Shown piece after piece: positions 41,747 through 49,195 of a stretch of DNA of 64,000 bases. The DNA is from Candidatus Acetothermia bacterium (GTDB taxonomy: Bacteria > Bipolaricaulota > Bipolaricaulia > Bipolaricaulales > Bipolaricaulaceae). Each line of letters opens with the position of its first letter. The stretch's first letter is position 1. The DNA lies in contig JANLFW010000006.1 of assembly GCA_024653305.1 (NCBI GenBank), forward strand, positions 27,524 to 91,523, given 5' to 3'. The position numbers were made by a program, and so were the translations under genes. Below the pieces are notes generated by a model. The model saw only the letters and a program-made list of their open reading frames with translations, ran no database searches and was not told the DNA's origin.

Positions 41747-43867
41747 ATGATCGAGCACGTACGCAAGCGCGATGGAACCGTGGTTCCGTTCGATCAGGAC
41801 CGGATTGTCTCCGCCATCGGCCGGGCGCTGGCCGAGGTCGGGAAGGACGACCGGGCGCTGGCCGAGGAACTGGCGCTGCGGGTGGTGAAGACGCTCGAGG
41901 GCCGGTGCGGGGCCCTATTCGGCCCCCCCCACGTGGAGGAGATCCAGGACGCGGTGGAGGAAGTGCTCATGGCCGCCGGCCTCCCTGACGCGGCAAGGGC
42001 CTACATCGTCTACCGCCATCAGCACCAGCAGCTCCGCGAGGTCAAGGAGCTCGTCGACCCCGAACTTGTGGCGAGCTACGTGAACGGGCAGGACTGGCGG
42101 GTCCGGGAGAACTCGAACATGTCGTTCTCCCTCCAGGGCCTGAACGTGTTCCTCACCGAGAAGATCATCGGCAAGTACTGGCTGACCAGGGTCTACCCGG
42201 AGCACATCCGGAAGGCCCACGTGGACGGGGACTTCCATATCCACGACCTGGGGACGCTCGGCCCCTACTGCGTGGGGTGGGACCTCGGGGACCTCCTCGC
42301 CCAGGGGTTTCGGGGGGCAAGGGGCAAGGTGGAGTCCCTTCCGCCGAAGCACTTCCGGGTCGCCCTCCTCCAGGCCGTCAACTTTCTGTACACCCTCCAG
42401 GGCGAGGCCGCCGGGGCCCAGGCGTTCTCCGCTCTCGACACCCTTCTCGCCCCGTTCATTGCCGTGGACGGCCTTTCTTACACAGAAGTGAAGCAAGCTC
42501 TACAAGAGTTCGTGTACAACCTCAACGTGCCTACACGCGTCGGTTTTCAAACACCTTTCAGCAATGTAACTTTGGATCTCAGGCCGCCGGAGCATTTGGC
42601 CAATCTCCCGGCCATCGTGGGCGGGAAGCCCATCCACGCCACGTACGGCGAGTTCACCCGGGAGATGAACCTCTTCAACCGGGCGCTTGCGGAGGTGATG
42701 GCCGAGGGCGATGCCCGAGGCCGAGTGTTCACGTTTCCCATCCCCACCTACAACGTCACCCCCGACTTTCCGTGGGACGATCCCACTCTCGAGCCCTTGT
42801 GGGCGATGACCGCGAAGTACGGGATCCCGTACTTCGCGAACTTCGTCAACTCCGAGATGCGCCCCGAGGACGCGCGCAGCATGTGCTGTCGCCTGCGCCT
42901 AGATGTGCGGGAGCTGCGGAGAAGGGGCGGCGGGTTGTTCGGGTCCAACCCCCTCACCGGGTCGATCGGCGTGGTCACCCTGAACCTGCCCCGGCTGGCG
43001 TACCTGTCCCGGGATGAGCACGAGTTCCTCGACCGCCTCCACGAGCTCATGCAGCTCGCCGGAAAGTCTCTCATCATCAAGCGGAAGGTGCTGGAGCGCC
43101 TCACCGACCAGGGCTTGTATCCTTATTCCAAGTTCTACCTGCGCGGGGTGAAGGAGCCGCGGGGGGAGTACTGGGCCCAGCATTTTTCCACGATCGGGGT
43201 CATCGGGATGAACGAGGCCACCCTCAACCTCCTGGGGTGCACCCTGGCCGAGGAGGAGGGGATCGCGTTCGCCCTCCGCGTCCTCGACTTCATGCGCGAG
43301 GTGCTCGTGGGGTTCCAAGAAGCCACCGGGCATCCGTGGAACCTGGAGGCGACCCCGGCCGAGGGGACGAGCTACCGCCTGGCGATGGTCGACAAGGACC
43401 GGCATCCGGGGATCGTGGTGGCCAACGAGAGAGCCGTGCGGGAGCGCGGCGCCGCCCCGTACTACACGAACTCCTCCCAACTCCCGGTGGACGCTACCTT
43501 CGACCTGTTCGCTGCTCTGCGCCTGCAGGAGCCCCTGCAGACCCGGTACACCGGAGGGACCGTGTTCCACGTGTGGCTGGGGGAGCGGCTTCCTTCTCCG
43601 GAAGCGGTGAAGTCGCTCGTGGCGAAGGTGATGGGGAACTTCCGCATCCCCTACCTCACCCTGACCCCGACGTTCTCCGTGTGCCCCGCTCATGGGTACC
43701 TGGTAGGGGAGCAGGAGCGCTGTCCGACCTGTGGGGCGCTCGCCGAGGTGTACTCCCGGGTGGTGGGGTACCTCCGGCCGGTGGAGCAGTGGAACGCCGG
43801 CAAACAATCGGAGTTCCGCGACCGCAAGATGTTTCACCCGACCCTGACCCCCGGCCCTGGTCGCTAG
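41747..43867 (+). CDS. nrdD: anaerobic ribonucleoside-triphosphate reductase (class III)
   Basis: 706 residues; makes dNTPs without oxygen through a glycyl radical. N-terminal ATP-cone (HVRKRDGTVVPFDQDRIVSAIGRAL), then ENSNMSFSLQGLN, GDFHIHDLGTLGPYCVGWDL, active-site MCCRLRLD, C-terminal Zn site (CPAHGYL ... CPTCG) and glycyl-radical motif RVVGYLRP (Gly ~674). AAGGGGGG before ATG 41747. Codons 245-280 (about 42480-42580) have only 46% GC although the surrounding gene is about 65%, at the highly conserved NVPTRVGFQTPFSNVTLD stretch. Radical activase follows 11 nt downstream. Confidence 0.96.
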   Translation: MIEHVRKRDGTVVPFDQDRIVSAIGRALAEVGKDDRALAEELALRVVKTLEGRCGALFGPPHVEEIQDAVEEVLMAAGLPDAARAYIVYRHQHQQLREVKELVDPELVASYVNGQDWRVRENSNMSFSLQGLNVFLTEKIIGKYWLTRVYPEHIRKAHVDGDFHIHDLGTLGPYCVGWDLGDLLAQGFRGARGKVESLPPKHFRVALLQAVNFLYTLQGEAAGAQAFSALDTLLAPFIAVDGLSYTEVKQALQEFVYNLNVPTRVGFQTPFSNVTLDLRPPEHLANLPAIVGGKPIHATYGEFTREMNLFNRALAEVMAEGDARGRVFTFPIPTYNVTPDFPWDDPTLEPLWAMTAKYGIPYFANFVNSEMRPEDARSMCCRLRLDVRELRRRGGGLFGSNPLTGSIGVVTLNLPRLAYLSRDEHEFLDRLHELMQLAGKSLIIKRKVLERLTDQGLYPYSKFYLRGVKEPRGEYWAQHFSTIGVIGMNEATLNLLGCTLAEEEGIAFALRVLDFMREVLVGFQEATGHPWNLEATPAEGTSYRLAMVDKDRHPGIVVANERAVRERGAAPYYTNSSQLPVDATFDLFAALRLQEPLQTRYTGGTVFHVWLGERLPSPEAVKSLVAKVMGNFRIPYLTLTPTFSVCPAHGYLVGEQERCPTCGALAEVYSRVVGYLRPVEQWNAGKQSEFRDRKMFHPTLTPGPGR

Positions 43868-43878
43868 TGGAGCGAGGG

Positions 43879-44592
43879 ATGGACCTCGCCTACCTGCAAG
43901 GGACGTCGCTCATCGACTATCCTGGCAAGGTGGCGGCGGTCGTGTGGACCGTCGGGTGCAACCTGCGCTGTCCCTTCTGCTACAACGCTGAGCTCGTCTT
44001 GCCCGAGCTTGTCCGGGCACTCCCGAAACTTCCTCCCGAGGAAGTCCTGGCCCGGCTGCGCGAGCGCACGGGTTTCCTCGACGGCCTCGTCGTCACCGGG
44101 GGAGAGCCGACCCTTCACCCGGACCTCCCCGACTTCCTCCGCGAGGTCAAGGCGTTGGGGCTCAAGGTGAAGCTCGACACCAACGGGACCCACCCCGATG
44201 TGGTGGCCCGCCTCCTCGCCGAACAACTGGTGGACGACGTGGCCCTGGACGTGAAGGCCCCTTTCGAACGGTACGGCGAGTACATCGTAGCGTCGGGGCT
44301 TGTCCCCGACGCTACCGATGCGGTTCGGGAAAGCATCGCCCTTGTGTGCGCCCACGCCCGCTCTTACGAGTTCCGGACCACGGTCGCCCCAGGCTTGACC
44401 GGAGAGGACCTTCTCGCCATCGCCCGCGAGATCCGGGGCGCACGGGGCTACGTGCTTCAGCGGTTCTTCGTCCCAAGGGGGAAGCGCCTGGTGGACGAGG
44501 GCTGGCGAACGCGGTCGGCATTGACCGGAGAAGAGCTCAAGATCGTGGCCGAAAAGATCTCTCGGCTCGTCCCGTGCACCGTCCGGGCCTAA
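43879..44592 (+). CDS. nrdG: anaerobic RNR activating protein (radical SAM)
   Basis: 237 residues; generates the glycyl radical of NrdD. CNLRCPFCYN holds the 4Fe-4S CxxxCxxC (res ~26-33), VVTGGEPTLHPD the GGE motif, then KLDTNGTHPD. More like the longer PflA-type (DUF NrdG2) activases. ATG 43879 follows GAGCGAGGG; GTG 43867 is an in-frame alternative. Codons ~137-146 (VASGLVPDAT) are encoded by a perfect copy of the genome's palindrome repeat (44287-44315), inserted in frame. Tail-to-tail with trpS. Confidence 0.92.
   Translation: MDLAYLQGTSLIDYPGKVAAVVWTVGCNLRCPFCYNAELVLPELVRALPKLPPEEVLARLRERTGFLDGLVVTGGEPTLHPDLPDFLREVKALGLKVKLDTNGTHPDVVARLLAEQLVDDVALDVKAPFERYGEYIVASGLVPDATDAVRESIALVCAHARSYEFRTTVAPGLTGEDLLAIAREIRGARGYVLQRFFVPRGKRLVDEGWRTRSALTGEELKIVAEKISRLVPCTVRA
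44287..44315. repeat. perfect palindrome inside nrdG-like coding sequence
   Basis: Arms GTAGCGTCGGGG and CCCCGACGCTAC, loop CTTGT; 29 nt, perfect. Same family as copies at 2909-2927, 33481-33500 and 33960-34040. Lies in frame in the activase gene. Confidence 0.85.
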
Positions 44593-45563
44593 GCTAATCC
44601 GACCCGGGCCCGCACCTCGCCCATCACCTCCCGGGCGATCCCCCTCGCCCGCTCCGCCCCGGCGGCCAGCACCTCGTCCACCTTTCCCGGCGCGAGGAGC
44701 TCCCGCCGTCGCTCCCGGATCGGGCGAAGCATGGCCATAAGGTGGGTGAACAACGTCTCCTTCAGGTTCTTGTAGAGGAGCTTCCCCTGCCGGTGCTCCG
44801 CCCTGAGCCCCTCCACCACCTCGGCCGGGGCCACCAGCTCCAGGATCGTGAACAGGTTCGCGACCCCGGGGGACATGTCCTGCCCGGGGATGAGGCCGAC
44901 GTCGGTCACCGCCGACCGCACCTTCCTCTTGATGGATTCCTCCGGCTCCATCAGCCCCACGCAGTGATCGGGGCCCGCGGACTTGCTCATCTTCCGCTCC
45001 GGGTCGGCCAGGGACATGATCCGGGCCCCCTTGCCCAAAATGGGCTCCGGCTCCGGGAAGTACTGGCCGAACCGGTAGTTGAACCGACGCGCGATCCGGC
45101 GGGCCAGCTCAAGGTGCTGGACCTGGTCCTCCCCCACCGGCACGTGGTCCGCGCGGTACAGCAAGATGTCCGCCGCCTGGAGCACCGGGTAGTAGAACAG
45201 GCCCCCGTTCACGAACTCCTGCTCCGCCGCCTTCTGCTTGAACTGGGTCATGCGGGAGAGGTCCCCGAACGAGGTCACACAACCCAGGATCCAGGCGAGC
45301 TCGGTGTGCTCGGGCACGTCCGATTGGAGGAACAGGATCGCCCGCTCGGGGTCGATCCCGCAGGCGAGGAGGTCCAGAGCCAGCTCCCGGCGGGCCCGGC
45401 GGAGCTCGTCCGGCACGGTGTCCTCGTTCGTGAGGGCGTGGTAGTCCACGATGCAGTAAATGCAGTCGTTCCCTTCCTGAAGCTCGACCCACTGCCGGAT
45501 GGCCCCGAAGTAGTTCCCGATGTGGAGCTCCCCTGTCGGTTGGATGCCAGAGAAGATACGCAT
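44589..45563 (-). CDS. trpS: tryptophan--tRNA ligase
   Basis: 324 residues; class I synthetase with Rossmann HIGH variant (GELHIGNYFGAI), DYHALTN, VPVGEDQVQHLELARRIARRFN and ERKMSKS loop. ATG 45563 preceded by AGGAGG at a 5-nt gap; an upstream extension is not conserved. Diverges from glmU. Confidence 0.96.
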   Translation of the reverse strand: MRIFSGIQPTGELHIGNYFGAIRQWVELQEGNDCIYCIVDYHALTNEDTVPDELRRARRELALDLLACGIDPERAILFLQSDVPEHTELAWILGCVTSFGDLSRMTQFKQKAAEQEFVNGGLFYYPVLQAADILLYRADHVPVGEDQVQHLELARRIARRFNYRFGQYFPEPEPILGKGARIMSLADPERKMSKSAGPDHCVGLMEPEESIKRKVRSAVTDVGLIPGQDMSPGVANLFTILELVAPAEVVEGLRAEHRQGKLLYKNLKETLFTHLMAMLRPIRERRRELLAPGKVDEVLAAGAERARGIAREVMGEVRARVGLA

Positions 45564-45619
45564 GGCGACCTCCTGGCCGGGCAGTATAGGCGGTCGGTGG
45601 GAAACCGCAACCGTCCGTT

Positions 45620-45648
45620 TTGCCATCCCTGGCCGCTACGGCTAAAGT
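45620..45648 (+). promoter_or_regulatory. promoter of glmU
   Basis: TTGCCA (45620-45625), 17-nt spacer, TAAAGT (45643-45648), then 9 nt to the ATG at 45658. No convincing Shine-Dalgarno, so likely leaderless or very short leader. Confidence 0.65.
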
Positions 45649-45657
45649 ATGGGGTAG

Positions 45658-47034
45658 ATGGCGGAATCGCTGGACGTAGTGATCCTGGCGGCGGGCAAGG
45701 GGACGCGGATGCGTTCCCATCGCCCCAAGGTCCTTCACCCCCTGGCCGGCCTGCCCCTCCTCGAATACCCAATCCGAGCCGCTTTGGCTTTGGCCCCCGC
45801 CCGTACGGTGGTGGTGGTGGGGTTCGGCGGGGACCAGGTCCGTGCCGCGTTCTCCGGGCGCCCTCTCCAGTTCGTGGACCAGGGCGACCCCCGCGGCACC
45901 GGCCACGCCTTGCTCGTGGCAAAGCCGGCGCTCTCCGCGCGCCGGACCCTGGTCCTCCCCGGCGACGTTCCCCTCGTGCCGCCGGCAGCCCTGCGGGCGC
46001 TCCTCGCCCATCACGGGGAGACCAAGGCGGAACTGTCCTTCCTTACCATGGAACCGCCCGATCCGTGCGCCTACGGCCGGGTGGTGCGGGAGGGCGGGCG
46101 CCCGGTGCGCATCGTGGAGGCCCAGGACGCCACCGCGGATGAACGGGCGATCCGCGAGGTCAACTCCGGGATCTATTGCCTGGAGAACACGCCCCACCTC
46201 TGGCAGGCCTTGGCAGGCCTTTCTGCGGACAACGCCAAAGCCGAGTACTACCTGACGGATTTGGTGGCCGTGTTCGCCCGCCAGGGGAAGGCGGCGGCCC
46301 TCCTCTGGCCGCACGCCGAGGACCTCATGGGGATCAACGACCGGGTTGACCTCGCCCGGGCCGAGGCCGCCCTGCGAACCCGCCTCCTCACCGCCCTCAT
46401 GCGGGCCGGGGTCACCGTGGTCGACCCGGCCACGGTGTACATCTCCCCGGACGCCACGGTGGGGCCGGACACGGTCCTCCACCCCGGCACCCACCTCCTC
46501 GGCCGCACCGCCATCGGCGAGGGGTGTGCGATCGGCCCCGGGGCGTACCTGGTGGACACCGAGGTCGAGGCCGGGGCGCGGGTGTGGTATTCGGTGCTGG
46601 AGGGGGCGTACGTGGGGCCGGCGGCCCAGATCGGCCCCTACGCGCACCTCCGGCCGGGGGCGCGGATCGGAGCGAGGGCCCGGGTCGGGAACTTCGTGGA
46701 GGTGAAAGCGGCCTCCATCGGGGAGGGGGCTAAGGCTTCCCATCTCGCGTACATCGGTGATGCCGAGGTGGGGGCCGGGGCGAACATCGGGGCGGGGACC
46801 ATTACCTGCAACTTGCAGCCCGGCCGCAAGGAGAAGCAGCGCACCGAGATCGGGCCGGGGGCCTTCATCGGCAGCAACGCCGCTCTCGTGGCCCCGGTTC
46901 GCATCGGCGAGGGGGCGGTGGTGGGGGCAGGTTCAGTGATCACCGCGGACGTTCCGCCCTATGCGCTCGCCGTTGAACGCTCCCCTCAGGTGGTCAAGCC
47001 TGGGTGGGCCAAGGAACGGGGGGAACAAGGTTGA
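45658..47034 (+). CDS. glmU: bifunctional GlmU (GlcN-1-P acetyltransferase / UDP-GlcNAc pyrophosphorylase)
   Basis: 458 residues, full length. Pyrophosphorylase half: LAAGKGTRMRSHRPKVLHPLAG, DQGDPRGTGHALL, LPGDVPL, EVNSGIYCLEN, INDRVDLARAE. Left-handed beta-helix half from ~255 with hexapeptide repeats (GPDTVLHPGTHLLGRTAIG, VGNFVEVKAASIGEGAKASHLAYIGDAEVG, NIGAGTITCN). Essential for peptidoglycan and LPS precursors. Overlaps prs (TTGA). A broken second copy lies at 21.6-22.4 kb; glmM is at 62.1 kb. Confidence 0.97.
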   Translation: MAESLDVVILAAGKGTRMRSHRPKVLHPLAGLPLLEYPIRAALALAPARTVVVVGFGGDQVRAAFSGRPLQFVDQGDPRGTGHALLVAKPALSARRTLVLPGDVPLVPPAALRALLAHHGETKAELSFLTMEPPDPCAYGRVVREGGRPVRIVEAQDATADERAIREVNSGIYCLENTPHLWQALAGLSADNAKAEYYLTDLVAVFARQGKAAALLWPHAEDLMGINDRVDLARAEAALRTRLLTALMRAGVTVVDPATVYISPDATVGPDTVLHPGTHLLGRTAIGEGCAIGPGAYLVDTEVEAGARVWYSVLEGAYVGPAAQIGPYAHLRPGARIGARARVGNFVEVKAASIGEGAKASHLAYIGDAEVGAGANIGAGTITCNLQPGRKEKQRTEIGPGAFIGSNAALVAPVRIGEGAVVGAGSVITADVPPYALAVERSPQVVKPGWAKERGEQG

Positions 47035-48002
47035 ACAAGTTAGGATTGCTGTCAGGCCGAGCGAACGTAACCCTCGCCCAAGAGGTGGCCAGGCTCCTCG
47101 GCGCCGAGCTGTGCCCGGCGGATTCGGAGGCCCTCACCCCGGGACGGTTCCCCGACGGGGAGGTCCGGGTGGAGATCCAGCAGACGGTGCGGGGCAAAGA
47201 GGTGTTCGTCTTCCAGCCCCTGTCTCCCCCGGTGAACGACCACCTGATGGAGCTCCTGCTCGTGGTGGACGCCCTGCGTCGGGCCTCGGCCCAGATGATC
47301 TGTGCGGTGATCCCGTACTTCGGCTATGCCCGTCAGGACCGGAAGAAGAAGGGGCGGGTGCCCATCTCCGCCCGCCTTGTAGCCAACATGCTCGAGGCGG
47401 CCGGCGTGCATCGGGTGCTGACGATGGAACTCCATGCCGGCCAAATCCAGGGGTTCTTCAACGTGCCCGTCGACCACCTGCGCAGCGACAAGCTGTTCGC
47501 CGACCACGTAAAGATGCGCTATCCCAAGCTCTTGACCAACCTGATGGTCGTCTCCCCCGATCTGGGCGGGGTGTGGCGGGCCCGTCGGCTGGGGCGGGAA
47601 CTGGGAACCCCCATCGCCATCGTGGAGAAGCACCGCATCGGGATCCACGACGAGGAAGTGGAGGTGCAGTACGTCATCGGGGATGTGGACGGGCACGACG
47701 TGCTCCTGGTGGACGACATCCTCGCCACCGGGCACACCCTGGTCACCGCGGCGGAACGGCTGGTCGAGGCCGGGGCGACCCAGGTGTTCGCCGCCTGCAC
47801 GCACGGCCTGTTCTGCGGCGACGCCCTGTCCGTCCTCGAACGATCCCCCTTGCAGAAGGTTTTCGTGACCGATACCATTTGCCCTCAGCATGTCCAGGGC
47901 CATCCCAAGGTCGAGGTCGTGTCGGTGGCCCAACTGATAGCGGACGCCATCCGGCGGATCTACAACCGCCAATCGGTAAGCGACCTGTTGGTGCGTAGCT
48001 AG
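47031..48002 (+). CDS. prs: ribose-phosphate pyrophosphokinase
   Basis: 323 residues; makes PRPP for nucleotide, His and Trp synthesis. Opening SGRANVTLAQEVARLLG, FPDGEVRVEIQQTVRGKEVFVFQPLSPPVNDHLMELL, PYFGYARQDRK, catalytic loop after SPDLGGVWRAR, and PRPP-binding VLLVDDILATGHTLV. Start TTG 47031 overlaps the glmU stop and makes the typical N-terminus; preceded by GGGGGGAACAAGG. Confidence 0.95.
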   Translation: MNKLGLLSGRANVTLAQEVARLLGAELCPADSEALTPGRFPDGEVRVEIQQTVRGKEVFVFQPLSPPVNDHLMELLLVVDALRRASAQMICAVIPYFGYARQDRKKKGRVPISARLVANMLEAAGVHRVLTMELHAGQIQGFFNVPVDHLRSDKLFADHVKMRYPKLLTNLMVVSPDLGGVWRARRLGRELGTPIAIVEKHRIGIHDEEVEVQYVIGDVDGHDVLLVDDILATGHTLVTAAERLVEAGATQVFAACTHGLFCGDALSVLERSPLQKVFVTDTICPQHVQGHPKVEVVSVAQLIADAIRRIYNRQSVSDLLVRS

Positions 48003-48012
48003 GAGGACATCC

Positions 48013-48612
48013 ATGTTGGTGAAAGCGATGCGGCGGCCCCTCAACGTGAACCCCAAGGCCCTTCGGCGCCAGGGCCAAGTCCCGGCGGTGCTCTACGGCG
48101 CACATGTCGAACCGGTGCACATCACCATCTCCGAGAAGGACCTGGTGAACCTGTTCGATCATGTGACCCGGTCCACCATGGTCGAGGTCCAGGTCGACCG
48201 GGGCGAGGCGTACCGGGTGTTCGTGAAGGAGATCCAGGTGGATCCGATCACGGAGCGGTTCCTCCACCTCGACCTGTACGTGCCCGAGCCCGGCCGATCG
48301 CTGGTGATGCAGGTCCCGGTGAAGCTCACTGGTACCCCGCGGGGGTTGAAGGACGGCGGCATCCTCGAACACGTCCACGCCTACATCGCCGTCGAGGCCC
48401 CCCCGGAGAAGATCCCGCCTTCCGTGGCGATCGATGTGTCCGACCTCGGGGTGGGGGATTCGATCCTGGTCAAGGACCTGACGTGGGAGGAAGGCGTTCG
48501 TCCTCTGCTTCCCCCGGACAACGTGGTGGCCACGGTGCTGGTCCCGCGGGCGGCGGTGGCGGCTCCGGAGGCCGCCCCGACCCCGCCTGAGGGAGGCGAG
48601 CCCGCGGCTTGA
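48013..48612 (+). CDS. rplY: 50S ribosomal protein bL25 (CTC form)
   Basis: 199 residues: 5S-rRNA-binding L25 domain (NVNPKALRRQGQVPAVLYGAH) plus the C-terminal CTC/TL5 beta domain (PVKLTGTPRGLKDGGILEHV...VDVSDLGVGDSI) and an Ala/Pro-rich tail. AGGAGG seven nt before ATG 48013. Gene order glmU-prs-rplY-pth is common in bacteria. Confidence 0.95.
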   Translation: MLVKAMRRPLNVNPKALRRQGQVPAVLYGAHVEPVHITISEKDLVNLFDHVTRSTMVEVQVDRGEAYRVFVKEIQVDPITERFLHLDLYVPEPGRSLVMQVPVKLTGTPRGLKDGGILEHVHAYIAVEAPPEKIPPSVAIDVSDLGVGDSILVKDLTWEEGVRPLLPPDNVVATVLVPRAAVAAPEAAPTPPEGGEPAA

Positions 48613-49175
48613 GGGCGGTCGTCGGTCTCGGGAATCCGGGCCCGGAGTACATCGCCACCCGGCACAACCTCGGCTTTTGGGTCGCCGAGCGGCTCCTGCG
48701 CGCCGGCCGTTGGCGGCGTTGGGTGCAGCCGTGGGGCGAGGTGTACCAGCGGGGGGAAAGCCTCCTCCTGCGTCCCCTCACGTACATGAACCGGTCCGGC
48801 GAGGCCGTGCGGGAGCTCGCCGCGCGCTTTGCCCTCGCCCCACCGCATCTCCTCGTCGTCTACGACGACGTGGACCTGCCCGTGGGCGAGGTGCGGCTCC
48901 GGCCCGCCGGCGGGCCGGGCAGCCACCGCGGCATGCAGTCCGTGCTGGCGGCGCTGGGTACCGAGGAGGTCCCCCGCCTGCGGGTGGGGGTCGGCGCCCC
49001 CCCGCCCGGGGTAGACCTGGTGGACTACGTGTTGTCCCCTCCTCCCCCGGAGGAAGCGAACGTACTGGCCTGCGCCGCCGACCGGGCGGCCCGGCTCGCG
49101 CTGCGGTTCCTCGAGGGCGGGCTCGCCGCGGCCCTGGACAGTTTCTCCCGTGAGGGAAAGGGCGAACGGGTATAA
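48609..49175 (+). CDS. pth: peptidyl-tRNA hydrolase
   Basis: 188 residues; VVGLGNPGPEYIATRHNLGFW carries the catalytic His-Asn region, LLLRPLTYMNRSGEAV and VVYDDVDLPVGEVRLRPAGGPGSHRGMQSV complete the active site. TTG start at 48609 overlaps the rplY stop. The final codons overlap the -10 box of clpC. Confidence 0.95.
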   Translation: MRAVVGLGNPGPEYIATRHNLGFWVAERLLRAGRWRRWVQPWGEVYQRGESLLLRPLTYMNRSGEAVRELAARFALAPPHLLVVYDDVDLPVGEVRLRPAGGPGSHRGMQSVLAALGTEEVPRLRVGVGAPPPGVDLVDYVLSPPPPEEANVLACAADRAARLALRFLEGGLAAALDSFSREGKGERV

Positions 49176-49176
49176 T
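49171..49176 (+). promoter_or_regulatory. -10 box of clpC
   Basis: Perfect TATAAT ending 19 nt before ATG 49196, with GGAGG between. No good -35 seen, so regulator-assisted or extended -10 use is possible. Confidence 0.45.
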
Positions 49177-49195
49177 TACGAGTGGAGGCCACCGG

